Shown: one piece after another, positions 45,465-54,211 of the stretch
How the letters are laid out: the number at the start of each line of letters is the position of its first letter
Numbering within the stretch: position 1 is the stretch's first letter
DNA from: an uncultured Williamsia sp.
Lineage (GTDB): Bacteria > Actinomycetota > Actinomycetes > Mycobacteriales > Mycobacteriaceae
Direction of reading: 5' to 3'
DNA: 64,000 nt
NCBI RefSeq assembly: GCF_947494875.1
Contig: NZ_CANLWM010000004.1
Span: 310,001 to 374,000, forward strand
Notes under the pieces: generated by a model
The model's input: only the letters and a program-made list of their open reading frames with translations
The model's database searches: none
Told to the model about the DNA's origin: nothing
Program-made: the position numbers and the translations under genes

Positions 45465-46079
45465 ATGCGACGGACCGATCCACGCCCCGCGCGGTCGCGG
45501 GCGAAGATCGTCGACGCCGCAGCCGCCCTCGTCCGTGACCATGGGCCGACCGCCGTGGCGGTAGATGCGGTCATCGACGCGGCGGGGGTGTCGCGAGCGA
45601 CGTTCTACCGCCATTTCGCCGGCGTCACGGAACTCGTGGCGGCCGCCTTCGCGGTCGTGATCCCCTCCGCGTCGGCGCCGTCCGCGACCGGCTCCGTACA
45701 CGAGCGGCTCACCGAGCTCGTGCTCTCGCAGGCGCGTCTGTTCGCCGAGATCCCCGCCACGACCAGCGTTCTCGCGTGGCTGTCGCTCGGCGTCGACCTG
45801 GACGCGAGTTCACTGGACCGGGTCCGCGGCGGGGAGGGTGCCGAGATGCTCACGCTGCGTGAGCGCGTGGCCGACCGGTTCCTGCGGCCCTTCGACGAGG
45901 TGCTGTCGAGCCCCGACGCGGTCGCGGAACTCGGTGACGTCGACAGCGTGTCGGCGGTCGCCCTCCTGCTCGGTCCGCTCGCCATGGGACGGCTGAGCAC
46001 TCTGCCGTCGTTCGACTACGAGGCGGTGGCGCGGGCCGCGGTGGACGGGTTCATGGCGGTCCACACCCGCGACAGCTGA
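45465..46079 (+). CDS. TetR-family transcriptional regulator
   Basis: A 204-residue TetR protein. Helix-turn-helix at about 18-60 (AALVRDHGPTAVAVDAVIDA then AGVSRATFYRHFAGVTELVA); a helical ligand domain follows. It lies between palindromes and the MFS/microprotein genes, and probably represses the exporter. Its 3' end meets the convergent chsH3 gene with a 4-bp gap, thus it separates the two halves of the steroid region. Confidence 0.9.
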   Translation: MRRTDPRPARSRAKIVDAAAALVRDHGPTAVAVDAVIDAAGVSRATFYRHFAGVTELVAAAFAVVIPSASAPSATGSVHERLTELVLSQARLFAEIPATTSVLAWLSLGVDLDASSLDRVRGGEGAEMLTLRERVADRFLRPFDEVLSSPDAVAELGDVDSVSAVALLLGPLAMGRLSTLPSFDYEAVARAAVDGFMAVHTRDS

Positions 46080-46083
46080 CGGC

Positions 46084-46944
46084 TCAGGCCTTCTCGACGA
46101 CGACGTTGGCGAGGACGGGAGACGCGTCCCGCTGGACGGCGACGGCGGTCGCGACGAGGTCGGATCCGCGGTCCCACACCGAGATCCGCAGGGTCTCACC
46201 GGGGAACACGACGCCGGCGAAGGTCGCGCCGAAGGACCCGACCGCGGTCGGGTCACCCCCGAACACCGCGTCGACCACCGCACGGCAGGTCAGCCCGAAG
46301 CTGCACAGGCCGTGCAGGATCGGCGCCGGGAACCCGGCCCGCTGCGCGAACGCGGGATCGGAGTGCAGCGGGTTGCGGTCCCCGCACAGTCGGTACAGCA
46401 GCGCCTGATCGGGGCGCGTCGGGACCGTCACGACGTGGTCGGGCGGGGTGTCGGGGTAGTCGACGCGGGTCGACGTGCCCCGGTCACCGCCGAAGCCGCC
46501 CTCGCCCTTGGCGAAGATCGCCGTGCGGGAGGTCCACAGTCGCGTCCCGTCGGAGCCGGTCGTCTCCGACTCCTTGACGATCACCGCCGCTGATCCCTTG
46601 TCCTGCACATCCGCGATGCGGGTACGCGTGGTCGCGGTCCCCGACGGTGGGATCGGTGCGTGCGCGATGACGTGCTGGCTGCCGTGGACGACCTTCGCGA
46701 GGTCGATCTCGACACCGGGGAACGACACCGCAGGCGGATCCGTGTCGTGGAAGCCCTCGGCGACCGTCGCGAACGTCGGCAGGACGATCGGGGAGTGGTC
46801 GTCGACATACCGCAGCCCCGCCGTGTCCAGTGGGTCCGCGGCCGCGCCCACGGCGAGGTTGTACAGCGCAACGTCCGACGCGGTCCACGAGAACGTGGAC
46901 TCACCGAGGTCGGCGCCGAGCGCGACAGCGAGGTCGATCGGCAT
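46084..46944 (-). CDS. chsH3: ChsH3-like double-hotdog enoyl-CoA hydratase
   Basis: A 286-residue MaoC-type double-hotdog protein, equal in length to M. tuberculosis Rv3538 (ChsH3). N-terminal half FSWTASDVALYNLAVGAAAD; C-terminal half LLYRLCGDRNPLHSDPAFAQ with the catalytic Asp/His (R-x-x-G-D-x-x-P-x-H) and the AGFPAPILHGLCSFGLTCRA loop. ChsH3 has been linked to hydration of the 24-carbon steroid enoyl-CoA with a five-carbon side chain, following FadE34. It overlaps the kstD stop by one base and forms a kstD-chsH3 operon, as Rv3537-Rv3538. Confidence 0.92.
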   Translation of the reverse strand: MPIDLAVALGADLGESTFSWTASDVALYNLAVGAAADPLDTAGLRYVDDHSPIVLPTFATVAEGFHDTDPPAVSFPGVEIDLAKVVHGSQHVIAHAPIPPSGTATTRTRIADVQDKGSAAVIVKESETTGSDGTRLWTSRTAIFAKGEGGFGGDRGTSTRVDYPDTPPDHVVTVPTRPDQALLYRLCGDRNPLHSDPAFAQRAGFPAPILHGLCSFGLTCRAVVDAVFGGDPTAVGSFGATFAGVVFPGETLRISVWDRGSDLVATAVAVQRDASPVLANVVVEKA

Positions 46945-48665
46945 CAGACGGCGTTCGCGTCGGTGGCGACCGTCTGCGCGGCCATGTCGAGCGCGGCGAG
47001 GTAGCCGAACACCATGGCGGGTCCGATCGTCGCGCCGGGGCCGGCGTAGGTGTGGCCCATGACCGGTGAGCTCGTGTTGCCCGCGGCGTACAGGCCCTCG
47101 ATGACCGACCCGTCGGCGCGCAGGGCGCGGCCGGAGGTGTCGGTGTCGATGCCGCCCTTCGTCCCGAGGTCACCCGGATACATCTTCACGGCCCAGAACG
47201 GCGCCTTCGTCAGTTCGCCCAGGCCGGGGTTCGGCTTGTTCGTGATGTCGCCGTAGTAGTGGTCGTACCCGCTCTCGCCGCGGTGGAAGTCCTCGTCGAC
47301 ACCGGAATTCGCGAAACCGTTGAAGCGCTCGACGGTGGCCTGCAACGCGTCCGCCGGGACCTCCATCTTCGCGGCCAGCTCGGCGATCGTGTCGGCCTTG
47401 ACGATCGCGCCGGAGGCGAGCCACTTCTTGGGGAGCGGCTGCCGCCCTGCGACGCCGGCGAACAGATAGCGGTCGCGATAGCCCTGGTCGAAGACGAGCC
47501 AGGCCGGCACGTTCTCGCCGGGGCCCTCGCCCTGACCGAATTCACCGCCGTACATCCGGTGCACGGCCTCGACATACGGCAGCGACTCGTTCATGAACCG
47601 GTGTCCGCGCATGTTCACCATGAAGCTGCGCGGGAGCGAGCGCTCGGCGAGGGCGAACCACGGGCCGCGCGGGAGCATGATCGTCGGACCCCACCACGAG
47701 TCCTCCATGAACGACACGGCCGCACCGATCTTCAACCCCGCGTTGATGCCGTCGCCGGTGTTGCTCGGCGCACCGGTGGTCCACTCGGTACCGATCGGGT
47801 CACGCTGGTACTTGCGGCGCATCTCCTCGTTGTGCTCGAAACCGCCGCACGCCAACACGACTCCGCGGCGTGCGGTGATGGTGCGGCGCTCGCCGCGGTG
47901 TTCGACGACGACGCCGGTGACGCGGCCGTCCTCGGTGACGAGGTCGAGCAGCGGTGTCTCGAGGAACATCGGGATGCCCGCGCGGCGCAGGCCCACCAGC
48001 AACCCGGACATCAGCGCTGCACCCATGCCGACGATGCGCTTGCCGGTCATCTTCGCGGTCATGGTCCGCATACCGACGGCCATCATCTTCACCGGGCCCC
48101 GCCAGTGCCGCAGACCGGTGCTCATCCAGCGGTAGTCGGACTGCTTGACCACCACGTTCATCGGCGCCTTGGTGTACGGCGGGTGCATCGTCTTCGCGTC
48201 AGGCCCCAGCGTGCGGGTGTCGAACGGCCTCGGCTCGCAGGACCGCCCGTGCAGGCGACCCCCCGGCGCCTCGGGGTAGTAGTCGGAGTAGTTCTTCACC
48301 CACTCCAGGTTCAGTGCCGATCGCTCGATGAGGAAGTCGAGCGCCTCGGGCCCGCGGTCGAGGTAGGTGTCGATCTTCTCGGGCGCGACAGCGTCGCCCA
48401 CGATCGAGGTCACGTAGTCGCGCGCGGCCTGGGGGGTGTCCTTGACGCCGTCGCGCCGCAGGACCGAGTTGTTCGGGATCCAGACGCCGCCGCCGGAGCG
48501 GGACGTCGACCCACCCCAGTAGGCCGCCTTCTCGACGAGCACCGTCGACAGACCGCGGGATGCCGCCGTGATCGCAGCGCTCATCCCGGCTGCACCCGAC
48601 CCCACGACGACGACGTCGTAGGCCGACTGCAGCTCGGCTCCACCGGGAGCGTTCTCGCTGGTCAT
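46944..48665 (-). CDS. kstD: KstD, 3-ketosteroid delta-1-dehydrogenase
   Basis: A 573-residue flavoenzyme: FAD site VVVVGSGAAGMSAAITAASR at about 18-37, GGSTSRSGGGVWIPNN, the central GHRFMNESLPYVEAVHR region with a catalytic Tyr, and at the C-terminus NTSSPVMGHTYAGPGATIGP with the second Tyr and the Gly of the oxyanion site. It oxidises ring A of 4-ene-3-ketosteroids to the 1,4-diene, which with KshA hydroxylation opens ring B. ATG 48665 lies 22 bases from the KstR box. The gene pair kstD-chsH3 diverging from hsaEGF matches the M. tuberculosis order Rv3534c-Rv3538. Confidence 0.95.
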   Translation of the reverse strand: MTSENAPGGAELQSAYDVVVVGSGAAGMSAAITAASRGLSTVLVEKAAYWGGSTSRSGGGVWIPNNSVLRRDGVKDTPQAARDYVTSIVGDAVAPEKIDTYLDRGPEALDFLIERSALNLEWVKNYSDYYPEAPGGRLHGRSCEPRPFDTRTLGPDAKTMHPPYTKAPMNVVVKQSDYRWMSTGLRHWRGPVKMMAVGMRTMTAKMTGKRIVGMGAALMSGLLVGLRRAGIPMFLETPLLDLVTEDGRVTGVVVEHRGERRTITARRGVVLACGGFEHNEEMRRKYQRDPIGTEWTTGAPSNTGDGINAGLKIGAAVSFMEDSWWGPTIMLPRGPWFALAERSLPRSFMVNMRGHRFMNESLPYVEAVHRMYGGEFGQGEGPGENVPAWLVFDQGYRDRYLFAGVAGRQPLPKKWLASGAIVKADTIAELAAKMEVPADALQATVERFNGFANSGVDEDFHRGESGYDHYYGDITNKPNPGLGELTKAPFWAVKMYPGDLGTKGGIDTDTSGRALRADGSVIEGLYAAGNTSSPVMGHTYAGPGATIGPAMVFGYLAALDMAAQTVATDANAV

Positions 48666-48687
48666 AGGGTGGCCCTTCCCTCATTTC

Positions 48688-48701
48688 TAGAACACGTTAT
48701 A
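48688..48701. promoter_or_regulatory. KstR box between kstD and hsaE
   Basis: TAGAACACGTTATA matches all fixed positions of TnnAACnnGTTnnA with one break in full palindromy. It lies in the 135-bp divergent spacer, 22 bp before kstD and 99 bp before hsaE. Confidence 0.9.
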
Positions 48702-48800
48702 GAATTGCCGCTCGAGCCAGTTATACCAGCCCGCGGGCCGTTCTCCACCCCCGCGGATCGTCCCGGACGCCCGACGCGTTCACGACAGCAGGGAGTGCGC

Positions 48801-49589
48801 ATGACGGTCGCCGACGACGTCCGGGGACGGATCGCCGACGACCTCGCGCGGGCGGAGCAGACGGGTGTGGCGGTCGATCCGCCGACGGCGTCGCATCCTG
48901 ATCTCGACGTGGTCGACGCCTACGAGATCCAGTTGATCAACATCCGTCGTCGTCTCGATGCGGGTGCGCGGATCGCGGGGCACAAGGTGGGTCTGGCGTC
49001 GGAGGCGATGCAGCAGATGATGGGCGTCGACGAGCCCGACTACGGCCATCTGCTCGACACGATGCAGTACCACGAGGGCACGCCGATCGACGCCGGCGCG
49101 TTCTGCTTCCCCCGCGTGGAGGTGGAGGTCGGGTTCCTGCTCGGTGAGGACCTGCCCGGTGCGAACTGCACCAACGGTGACGTGATCGACGCGGTCGCGG
49201 CCGTGGTGCCGTCGATCGAGTTGATCGACAGCCGGATCCGTGACTGGAAGATCACCCTGTGCGACACGATCGCCGACAACGCGTCGTCGCTGGGATGGGT
49301 GCTCGGAGCCGAGCGGGTCGAGATCGACGAGATCGACGTCGCCGACATCGACGCGGTGCTCGAACGCAACGGTGAGGTGGTCGCGAAGGGCAACTCGTCG
49401 GCGGTGCTGGGCAATCCGCTGAACGCGGTCTCCTGGCTGGCCCGCAAGGTCGAGTCCTTCGGGGTGCGGTTGAGGGCCGGCGACGTGATCCTCCCGGGCA
49501 CGGCGACGCGCGCGATCGACATCCGTCCGGGCGACCACTTCCGCGCCGAGTTCACCGGCCTGGGCAGCGTCACCATCGACTTCCGCTGA
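48801..49589 (+). CDS. hsaE: HsaE, 2-hydroxydienoate hydratase
   Basis: A 262-residue hydratase of the FAH fold (MhpD type). [20 protein letters not shown] and [18 protein letters not shown] with the metal-binding Glu residues, [20 protein letters not shown] and [18 protein letters not shown] are visible. It hydrates 2-hydroxyhexa-2,4-dienoate, the product of side-chain-free ring cleavage by HsaD, to 4-hydroxy-2-oxohexanoate. First of hsaEGF, equivalent to Rv3536c. Start ATG 48801, with CAGGGAG nine bases before it. Confidence 0.95.
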   Translation: MTVADDVRGRIADDLARAEQTGVAVDPPTASHPDLDVVDAYEIQLINIRRRLDAGARIAGHKVGLASEAMQQMMGVDEPDYGHLLDTMQYHEGTPIDAGAFCFPRVEVEVGFLLGEDLPGANCTNGDVIDAVAAVVPSIELIDSRIRDWKITLCDTIADNASSLGWVLGAERVEIDEIDVADIDAVLERNGEVVAKGNSSAVLGNPLNAVSWLARKVESFGVRLRAGDVILPGTATRAIDIRPGDHFRAEFTGLGSVTIDFR

Positions 49590-49632
49590 CGCACAGCGAC
49601 ATCAGCGTTCACGAACAGGGCAGGAGAACACA

Positions 49633-50538
49633 GTGCCGGAGAAGGTCACCGCGGCCATCATCGGGTCGGGCAACATCGGGACCGATCTGATGTACAAGTT
49701 GGAGCGGTCGGAGGTGATCGCGCCCCGCTGGATGGTCGGTATCGACGCCGACTCCGAGGGCATGAAACGTGCCGCCGACCACGGGTTGATCACGATGTCC
49801 GGGGGTGCGGAGGAGCTGTTGGGCTCGTCGGAGTTGCCGGATCTGATCTTCGAGGCGACGTCGGCGTATGTGCACCGCGAGTACGCGCCGCGGTACGAGG
49901 CGGCGGGGATCACCGCGATCGATCTGACGCCGGCGGCGGTCGGACCGGCGGTGGTGCCGCCGGCGAATCTGCGCGAACACCTGGACAAGCCGAACACGAA
50001 CATGATCACGTGCGGTGGTCAGGCGACGATCCCGATGGTGCATGCGGTGTCGTCGGTGGTGCCGGTGGCGTACGCGGAGATCGTCGCGTCGGTCGCGTCG
50101 GTGTCGGCCGGGCCCGGGACGCGGGCGAACATCGACGAGTTCACCAAGACCACCTCGCGGGGGATCGAGACGATCGGTGGCGCCGGCCGGGGCAAGGCGA
50201 TCATCATCCTCAACCCGGCCGATCCGCCGATGATCATGCGCGACACCATCTTCTGCGCCATCCCCGCCGACGCCGACACCGACGCGATCGCGGAGTCGAT
50301 CCATCGTCGGGAGAAAGAGATCCAGTCCTACGTGCCTGGATATCGGCTGCTGCAGGACCCGCAGTTCGACCCGCCGAGTGTGGTCAACGGCGGCATGGCG
50401 CGGGTGTCGATCTTCGTCGAGGTCGAAGGCGCCGGGGATTACCTGCCGCCGTACGCCGGGAATCTCGACATCATGACCGCCGCCGCGACCAAGGTCGGCG
50501 AGGAGCTGGCCAAGCTGAAGTTGGGAGTCCCCGCATGA
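49633..50538 (+). CDS. hsaG: HsaG, acylating (prop)aldehyde dehydrogenase
   Basis: A 301-residue acetaldehyde/propionaldehyde dehydrogenase. NAD site [17 protein letters not shown]; nucleophile Cys127 in [23 protein letters not shown] near 210. It converts propionaldehyde, received through a channel from HsaF, to propionyl-CoA. GTG start 49633 behind CAGGAGA; an ATGA overlap with hsaF. Equivalent to Rv3535c. Confidence 0.96.
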   Translation: MPEKVTAAIIGSGNIGTDLMYKLERSEVIAPRWMVGIDADSEGMKRAADHGLITMSGGAEELLGSSELPDLIFEATSAYVHREYAPRYEAAGITAIDLTPAAVGPAVVPPANLREHLDKPNTNMITCGGQATIPMVHAVSSVVPVAYAEIVASVASVSAGPGTRANIDEFTKTTSRGIETIGGAGRGKAIIILNPADPPMIMRDTIFCAIPADADTDAIAESIHRREKEIQSYVPGYRLLQDPQFDPPSVVNGGMARVSIFVEVEGAGDYLPPYAGNLDIMTAAATKVGEELAKLKLGVPA

Positions 50539-51602
50539 GCACCGATCTGATGGCGAATGCCCGCGCCTACAGCGACACCCTGGACATCCGGGTGACCGAT
50601 TCGTCGTTGCGCGACGGCAGTCACCACAAGCGTCACCAGTTCACCGTGAACGAGGTGCGATCGGTGGTGGCGGCCCTCGACGGCGCGGGGGTGCCGGTGA
50701 TCGAGGTGACCCACGGCGACGGTCTGGGTGGGTCGTCGTTCAACTACGGGTTCTCCAAGACCCCCGAACAGGAACTGATCGCCGCGGCGGTCGAGACCGC
50801 GACGACGGCGAAGATCGCGTTCCTGATGCTGCCCGGGCTCGGGGTGAAGGACGACATCCGCGCCGCGCAGGACAACGGGGCGTCGATCTGCCGTATCGCG
50901 ACCCACTGCACCGAGGCCGACGTCTCGATCCAGCATTTCGGGCTCGCCCGCGAATTGGGGTTGGAGACGGTCGGGTTCCTGATGATGAGTCACTCTCAGC
51001 CGCCGGAGGTCCTCGCCGCGCAGGCCCGGATCATGGCCGACGCGGGATGCCAGTGTGTGTACGTCGTGGACTCCGCCGGTGCCCTGGTCCTGGAGCAGGT
51101 GTCGGATCGGGTGGCCGCGGTGCGCGCCGAGCTCGGTGACGACGCGCAGATCGGGTTCCACGGCCACGAGAACCTCGACATCGCCGTCGCCAACTCGATC
51201 GCCGCGATCCGTGCCGGGGCGCAGCAGGTCGACGGGTCGGTGCGTCGGTTCGGTGCCGGTGCGGGCAACACGCCGGTCGAGGCGTTCGTCGGGGTGTGCG
51301 ACAAGCTCGGCATCCGCACCGGTATCGACTTCGCGATGATCGCCGACGCCGCACAGGATGTCGTCGCCCCGATCATGCCGTCGGAGTGCCTGGTCGACCG
51401 CGCGGCGATGATGATGGGCTACGCCGGCTGCTACAGCTCGTTCCTCAAGCACGCCGAAGGCCACGCCGACAAGTACGGCGTCAAGGTCGCCGACATCCTC
51501 CTCGAGGCCGGCGCCCGCAAACTCGTCGGCGGCCAAGAAGACCAACTCATCGACATCGCCCTCGAACTCAAGAAGAAACAAGACGCCAACGCCGGCGTCT
51601 GA
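50535..51602 (+). CDS. hsaF: HsaF, 4-hydroxy-2-oxoacid aldolase
   Basis: A 355-residue DRE-TIM-barrel aldolase. [17 protein letters not shown] carries the catalytic Arg and metal-binding Asp; [14 protein letters not shown] supplies the HxH metal ligands; the C-terminal [20 protein letters not shown] forms the communication domain that contacts HsaG. It splits 4-hydroxy-2-oxohexanoate into pyruvate and propionaldehyde. Equivalent to Rv3534c. The last 40 codons switch to a more A/C-ending style (GAACTCAAGAAGAAACAAG), a subtle change. Confidence 0.96.
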   Translation: MSTDLMANARAYSDTLDIRVTDSSLRDGSHHKRHQFTVNEVRSVVAALDGAGVPVIEVTHGDGLGGSSFNYGFSKTPEQELIAAAVETATTAKIAFLMLPGLGVKDDIRAAQDNGASICRIATHCTEADVSIQHFGLARELGLETVGFLMMSHSQPPEVLAAQARIMADAGCQCVYVVDSAGALVLEQVSDRVAAVRAELGDDAQIGFHGHENLDIAVANSIAAIRAGAQQVDGSVRRFGAGAGNTPVEAFVGVCDKLGIRTGIDFAMIADAAQDVVAPIMPSECLVDRAAMMMGYAGCYSSFLKHAEGHADKYGVKVADILLEAGARKLVGGQEDQLIDIALELKKKQDANAGV

Positions 51603-51796
51603 CCGCGTTCCCGCCCCGATCTCGCCGATCCGCGCCGTGCACGCCGCGGGTCGACGCCGACGACGCGGATCCGCTGTCTCCGCGCGGATGCTGCCGCACC
51701 CGCGCCGTGCCGGCCGACCCGCCGCGGATCTCGCCGTCCCGCGCTGTACCCGCCCGCCCGCCCGTGCTCGGCGCGGGGAGACGGGGAGGGCGCGGG
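51603..51796. repeat. Degenerate GC-rich inverted repeats in a convergent gap (array C)
   Basis: The 194-bp gap between hsaF and the convergent AbiEi-like gene has related but irregularly spaced segments: GATCTCGCCG at 51618 and 51727, CGCGCCGTGC at 51631 and 51701, a variant GCGCTGTACC at 51741, and an inverted copy CGTGCTCGGCGCG at about 51763-51775. It looks like arrays A and B in position and mirror layout, but no exact period is kept. Confidence 0.5.
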
Positions 51797-52726
51797 TCAG
51801 GCGGCGATCAGTCCGAGCCGGGTCAGCCAGTCACGGACCATCGGCACCACCCGGCCGTGGACCAGGTCGTCCCAGGTCCAGCGGATCACCATGATCCCCA
51901 TCCGTCGGAGTGCGTCCTCGCGTTCCTTCTCGCGTCGCATGGCCTCGAACGGGGTCTCGCCGGGACGCAGGTGCTTCTGGTACTTCACCATCCCGTCGAA
52001 CTCACCGACCAGGACGTCGCCCCACGCGAAGTCGGTCCGGGCGACGAGCTCGCCGCGATCGTCGACGAACTCGCGCTGGAGGTCGTCGACGGGCAGTCCG
52101 GCGTCGATCATCTGGGCGCGACCCCACGACTCGCCGGGGTTCTCGGCGCGGCCGTCCGCGTGGCGCAGAGCGCGCCGTGCCGGCCCCACCCCGCGTCGTG
52201 CCGCCAGCAACATCCCGGCCATACGATCGCGGTCGGCGCCCAGGCGTAGCGCCGAGTCGAACACGGCGAGGGCGCCCGCGAACCCCATCGACGACGTGCA
52301 GGCCACGTCGACGGCGGTCCGTTCCAGCGACGTCATCCGGACCCCGTCGCGCACCACGATGTCGTCGGGACCGAGGTCGGCCTCATGCTCGTGACGAGTC
52401 GCCGTGCGGTGCGCGCCCGTGCCGATCGGGACGCTGAGGTGCACGCGCTCGAGGTCGGGTCGGAGCACCTCGAGTCCCAGGACGGCCGCGGCCGACTGAT
52501 GGCTCAGGACGGCGTCGGGACAGATCGCCGCCACCGCGATCGCCGCCAATCGGTGGTGCTCGCGCGGTCTGCGGTCCACGGCGACGGCGAAGGCGCCACG
52601 GGTCAGTCGGACGAGCTGCCCGCGGGCGACCGCCTGCGCCAACTCGCTGTCACTGACACCGGCGGCGACGGCGCGACTGCGGAGCACGATCCCGTGCCGA
52701 TCGATGGGGATGTTCAGCATGTCCAT
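51797..52726 (-). CDS. AbiEi-like antitoxin-domain / nuclease-fold protein
   Basis: A 309-residue protein of a large actinobacterial family labelled type IV toxin-antitoxin AbiEi-like. Residues 1-50 form a winged-helix part (SDSELAQAVARGQLVRLTRG); the middle has AVLSHQSAAAVLGLEVLRPD; the C-terminal 110 residues have a restriction-endonuclease-like core (DFAWGDVLVGEFDGMVKYQK with Asp, Glu and Lys, then MVIRWTWDDL), near DUF559/Vsr nucleases. No AbiEii toxin is adjacent. Function unknown. I chose ATG 52726; the frame upstream runs through repeat array D. Start at 52720 is equally possible. Confidence 0.75.
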   Translation of the reverse strand: MDMLNIPIDRHGIVLRSRAVAAGVSDSELAQAVARGQLVRLTRGAFAVAVDRRPREHHRLAAIAVAAICPDAVLSHQSAAAVLGLEVLRPDLERVHLSVPIGTGAHRTATRHEHEADLGPDDIVVRDGVRMTSLERTAVDVACTSSMGFAGALAVFDSALRLGADRDRMAGMLLAARRGVGPARRALRHADGRAENPGESWGRAQMIDAGLPVDDLQREFVDDRGELVARTDFAWGDVLVGEFDGMVKYQKHLRPGETPFEAMRREKEREDALRRMGIMVIRWTWDDLVHGRVVPMVRDWLTRLGLIAA

Positions 52727-52783
52727 TGGACGCGCCCGCGGCTCGTTCGGATCCGACGGACCATGAATCCGCGTCGAGCGAGA

Positions 52784-52976
52784 GAACCCGCGCCGGGTAC
52801 GGCGCGGAACCGTGCGAACGACGCGGGACTGCGTGAACGGCGCGGGACTGCGTGAACGGCGCGGGACTGCGAGAACGGTGCGGGTTCTCCGGCTCACCAC
52901 CGAACCCGCGTGGACCGTGCCAACCCGCGCCGGGCACGACTCGGGACTGCGAGAACGACGCGGGTTCGGCTACATG
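52784..52976. repeat. 19-nt tandem repeats with flanking inverted copies (array D)
   Basis: GAACGRCGCGGGACTGCGW repeats with an exact 19-nt period at 52816, 52835, 52854 and 52873; GAACC-type half copies precede at 52784 and 52807. Further right come AACCCGCG copies and a reversed CGCGGGTT, so outer parts are inverted. The array lies between two genes on the minus strand (VOC stop at 52970, AbiEi-like start at 52726), unlike A-C, and overlaps the VOC stop region. Confidence 0.75.
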
Positions 52977-53767
52977 CCGGGCGGGGGAGAGGCGTAGCAG
53001 AAGATCGCGCCCATGGGGTCCTTGGCCGCCGCGAGGGTGCCGAAGGGGGTGTCCTCGCCGCCCATCATCACCTCGCCGCCGAGGTCGGAGACCTTCGCCG
53101 TGGCTGCCGCGACGTCGTCCACCGTGATGTAGAACTGCCAGAACGACGGCACCTCGGGCGGGAAGACCTTGGTGGCGTCCATGATCCCGGCGTACCCCAT
53201 CTCGCCGAACATCAACTGCGTGTACCGCTCTGGCGCCTGCACGCTCTCGTCACCGCCGCTGCCTACCTCGAGCGGCGACGCCCCGGCCACCGACGAGTAG
53301 AACGCGACGGACGCGTCGTAGTCCTTCGACTGACACTCGAACCAGTATGGCGCGCCGTGCTCGCCCCACGTGGTGTAGCCGGGGTGCTGGTCGGGCTGCC
53401 AGAAACCGATCGCCGCGCCCGCGGGGTCGGACACGAGGAGCATCGTCCCCTCGGTCCCGACCGCCATCGGCGGGAACAGGACCTGGGCCCCGGCCTTCTC
53501 TGCTGCCGCGGCGGTCGCCGCCGCGTCGGTGGTGTGGAGGTACACCGACCACACGTCGGAGGGGACTCCGGCGCCGTCCATCACCGGGCTCATCCCCGCG
53601 ATGCGACTGCCGGCGCGCGTGAAGTTCTGGTAGCCGCCGAACTCCGCGCGCGGAGCCTCGACATCCCAGCCGAACAGCGCGCCGTAGAACTCGGCGGCGC
53701 GGGCCGGGTCGGAACTCATCAGGTCGAACCAGATCGGTGCGCCGACAGGCGCGGAGTACTCGGGCAT
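52970..53767 (-). CDS. Two-domain VOC protein (CFP30/Rv0577-like)
   Basis: A 265-residue tandem VOC protein. APVGAPIWFDLMSSDPARAA and FYGALFGWDVEAP open module 1 (about 1-125), and GAPYWFECQSKDYDASVAFY opens module 2 (about 135-260). The GxPxWxxLxxxD start of each half and the DPAGAAIGFWQ end match the Rv0577/Rv0911 group of mycobacterial proteins, which bind methylglyoxal-like or unknown compounds. Start ATG 53767 has GAGAGGA seven bases before it. Confidence 0.82.
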   Translation of the reverse strand: MPEYSAPVGAPIWFDLMSSDPARAAEFYGALFGWDVEAPRAEFGGYQNFTRAGSRIAGMSPVMDGAGVPSDVWSVYLHTTDAAATAAAAEKAGAQVLFPPMAVGTEGTMLLVSDPAGAAIGFWQPDQHPGYTTWGEHGAPYWFECQSKDYDASVAFYSSVAGASPLEVGSGGDESVQAPERYTQLMFGEMGYAGIMDATKVFPPEVPSFWQFYITVDDVAAATAKVSDLGGEVMMGGEDTPFGTLAAAKDPMGAIFCYASPPPGM

Positions 53768-53835
53768 CGTCGGATCCTCTCGCGTGGGTGACACCGGTAC
53801 AGACCGGGCCGGACGCGGGAAATCATCGCGGGAGA

Positions 53836-54210
53836 CTAGAGGTATCCGTCAGGGTCTTCGGTCGGTCCGTGCGGAGGGATGATGCCCTCGGCCACGCCGT
53901 GGTCGATGCTGGCCGACAGCCGGCTGCACGTCGGTGTCATGGCCGGGTTGCCGCCGGACTCCCGCACCGATCGCAACTCGGAGCACGACGCCCGTGCCCC
54001 AGCCGTCCACTGCACGCTCGTCTGCGACGGCGAGGTCTTCTTCACCAGGACGCAGGCATGGCACGAGCGGCACTCGATCTCGTGCAACCCGCCGTCGAGA
54101 TAGTGCGCCCGGTCGCGGCGCGTGTGCTCACGCACCGACTCCCGTCGCGCGGGGTCGTCGTCGAAGGCCGGGGCCTTCGCCCATCCCGACGACTCGACCG
54201 AGCGTGTCAC
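53836..54210 (-). CDS. Small cysteine-rich protein downstream of kshA (Rv3527-like position)
   Basis: A 124-residue protein starting at GTG 54210, one base after the kshA stop. It has a CRSCHAC cluster (C-x2-C-x2-C, about 47-53) in IECRSCHACVLVKKTSP, plus single Cys at about 76 and 95. In M. tuberculosis, the gene after kshA (Rv3526) is the uncharacterised Rv3527; the position is the same here. The clustered cysteines suggest a metal site. Co-transcription with kshA is near certain; a role in electron supply or stability is speculation. There is no ATG start. Confidence 0.7.
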   Translation of the reverse strand: MTRSVESSGWAKAPAFDDDPARRESVREHTRRDRAHYLDGGLHEIECRSCHACVLVKKTSPSQTSVQWTAGARASCSELRSVRESGGNPAMTPTCSRLSASIDHGVAEGIIPPHGPTEDPDGYL

Positions 54211-54211
54211 G

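Noticed and set aside
43392-46079. MFS/microprotein/TetR as a mobile insertion splitting the steroid region
   Set aside because: No inverted terminal repeats, target duplication, tRNA or integrase is visible; base composition is similar to neighbours.
47259-48800. Long N-terminal extension of HsaE
   Set aside because: The extension is antisense to kstD; HsaE homology begins at the ATG at 48801.
52784-52976. Possible CRISPR array
   Set aside because: Units are contiguous 19-nt tandem copies without spacers, and there are no cas genes nearby.
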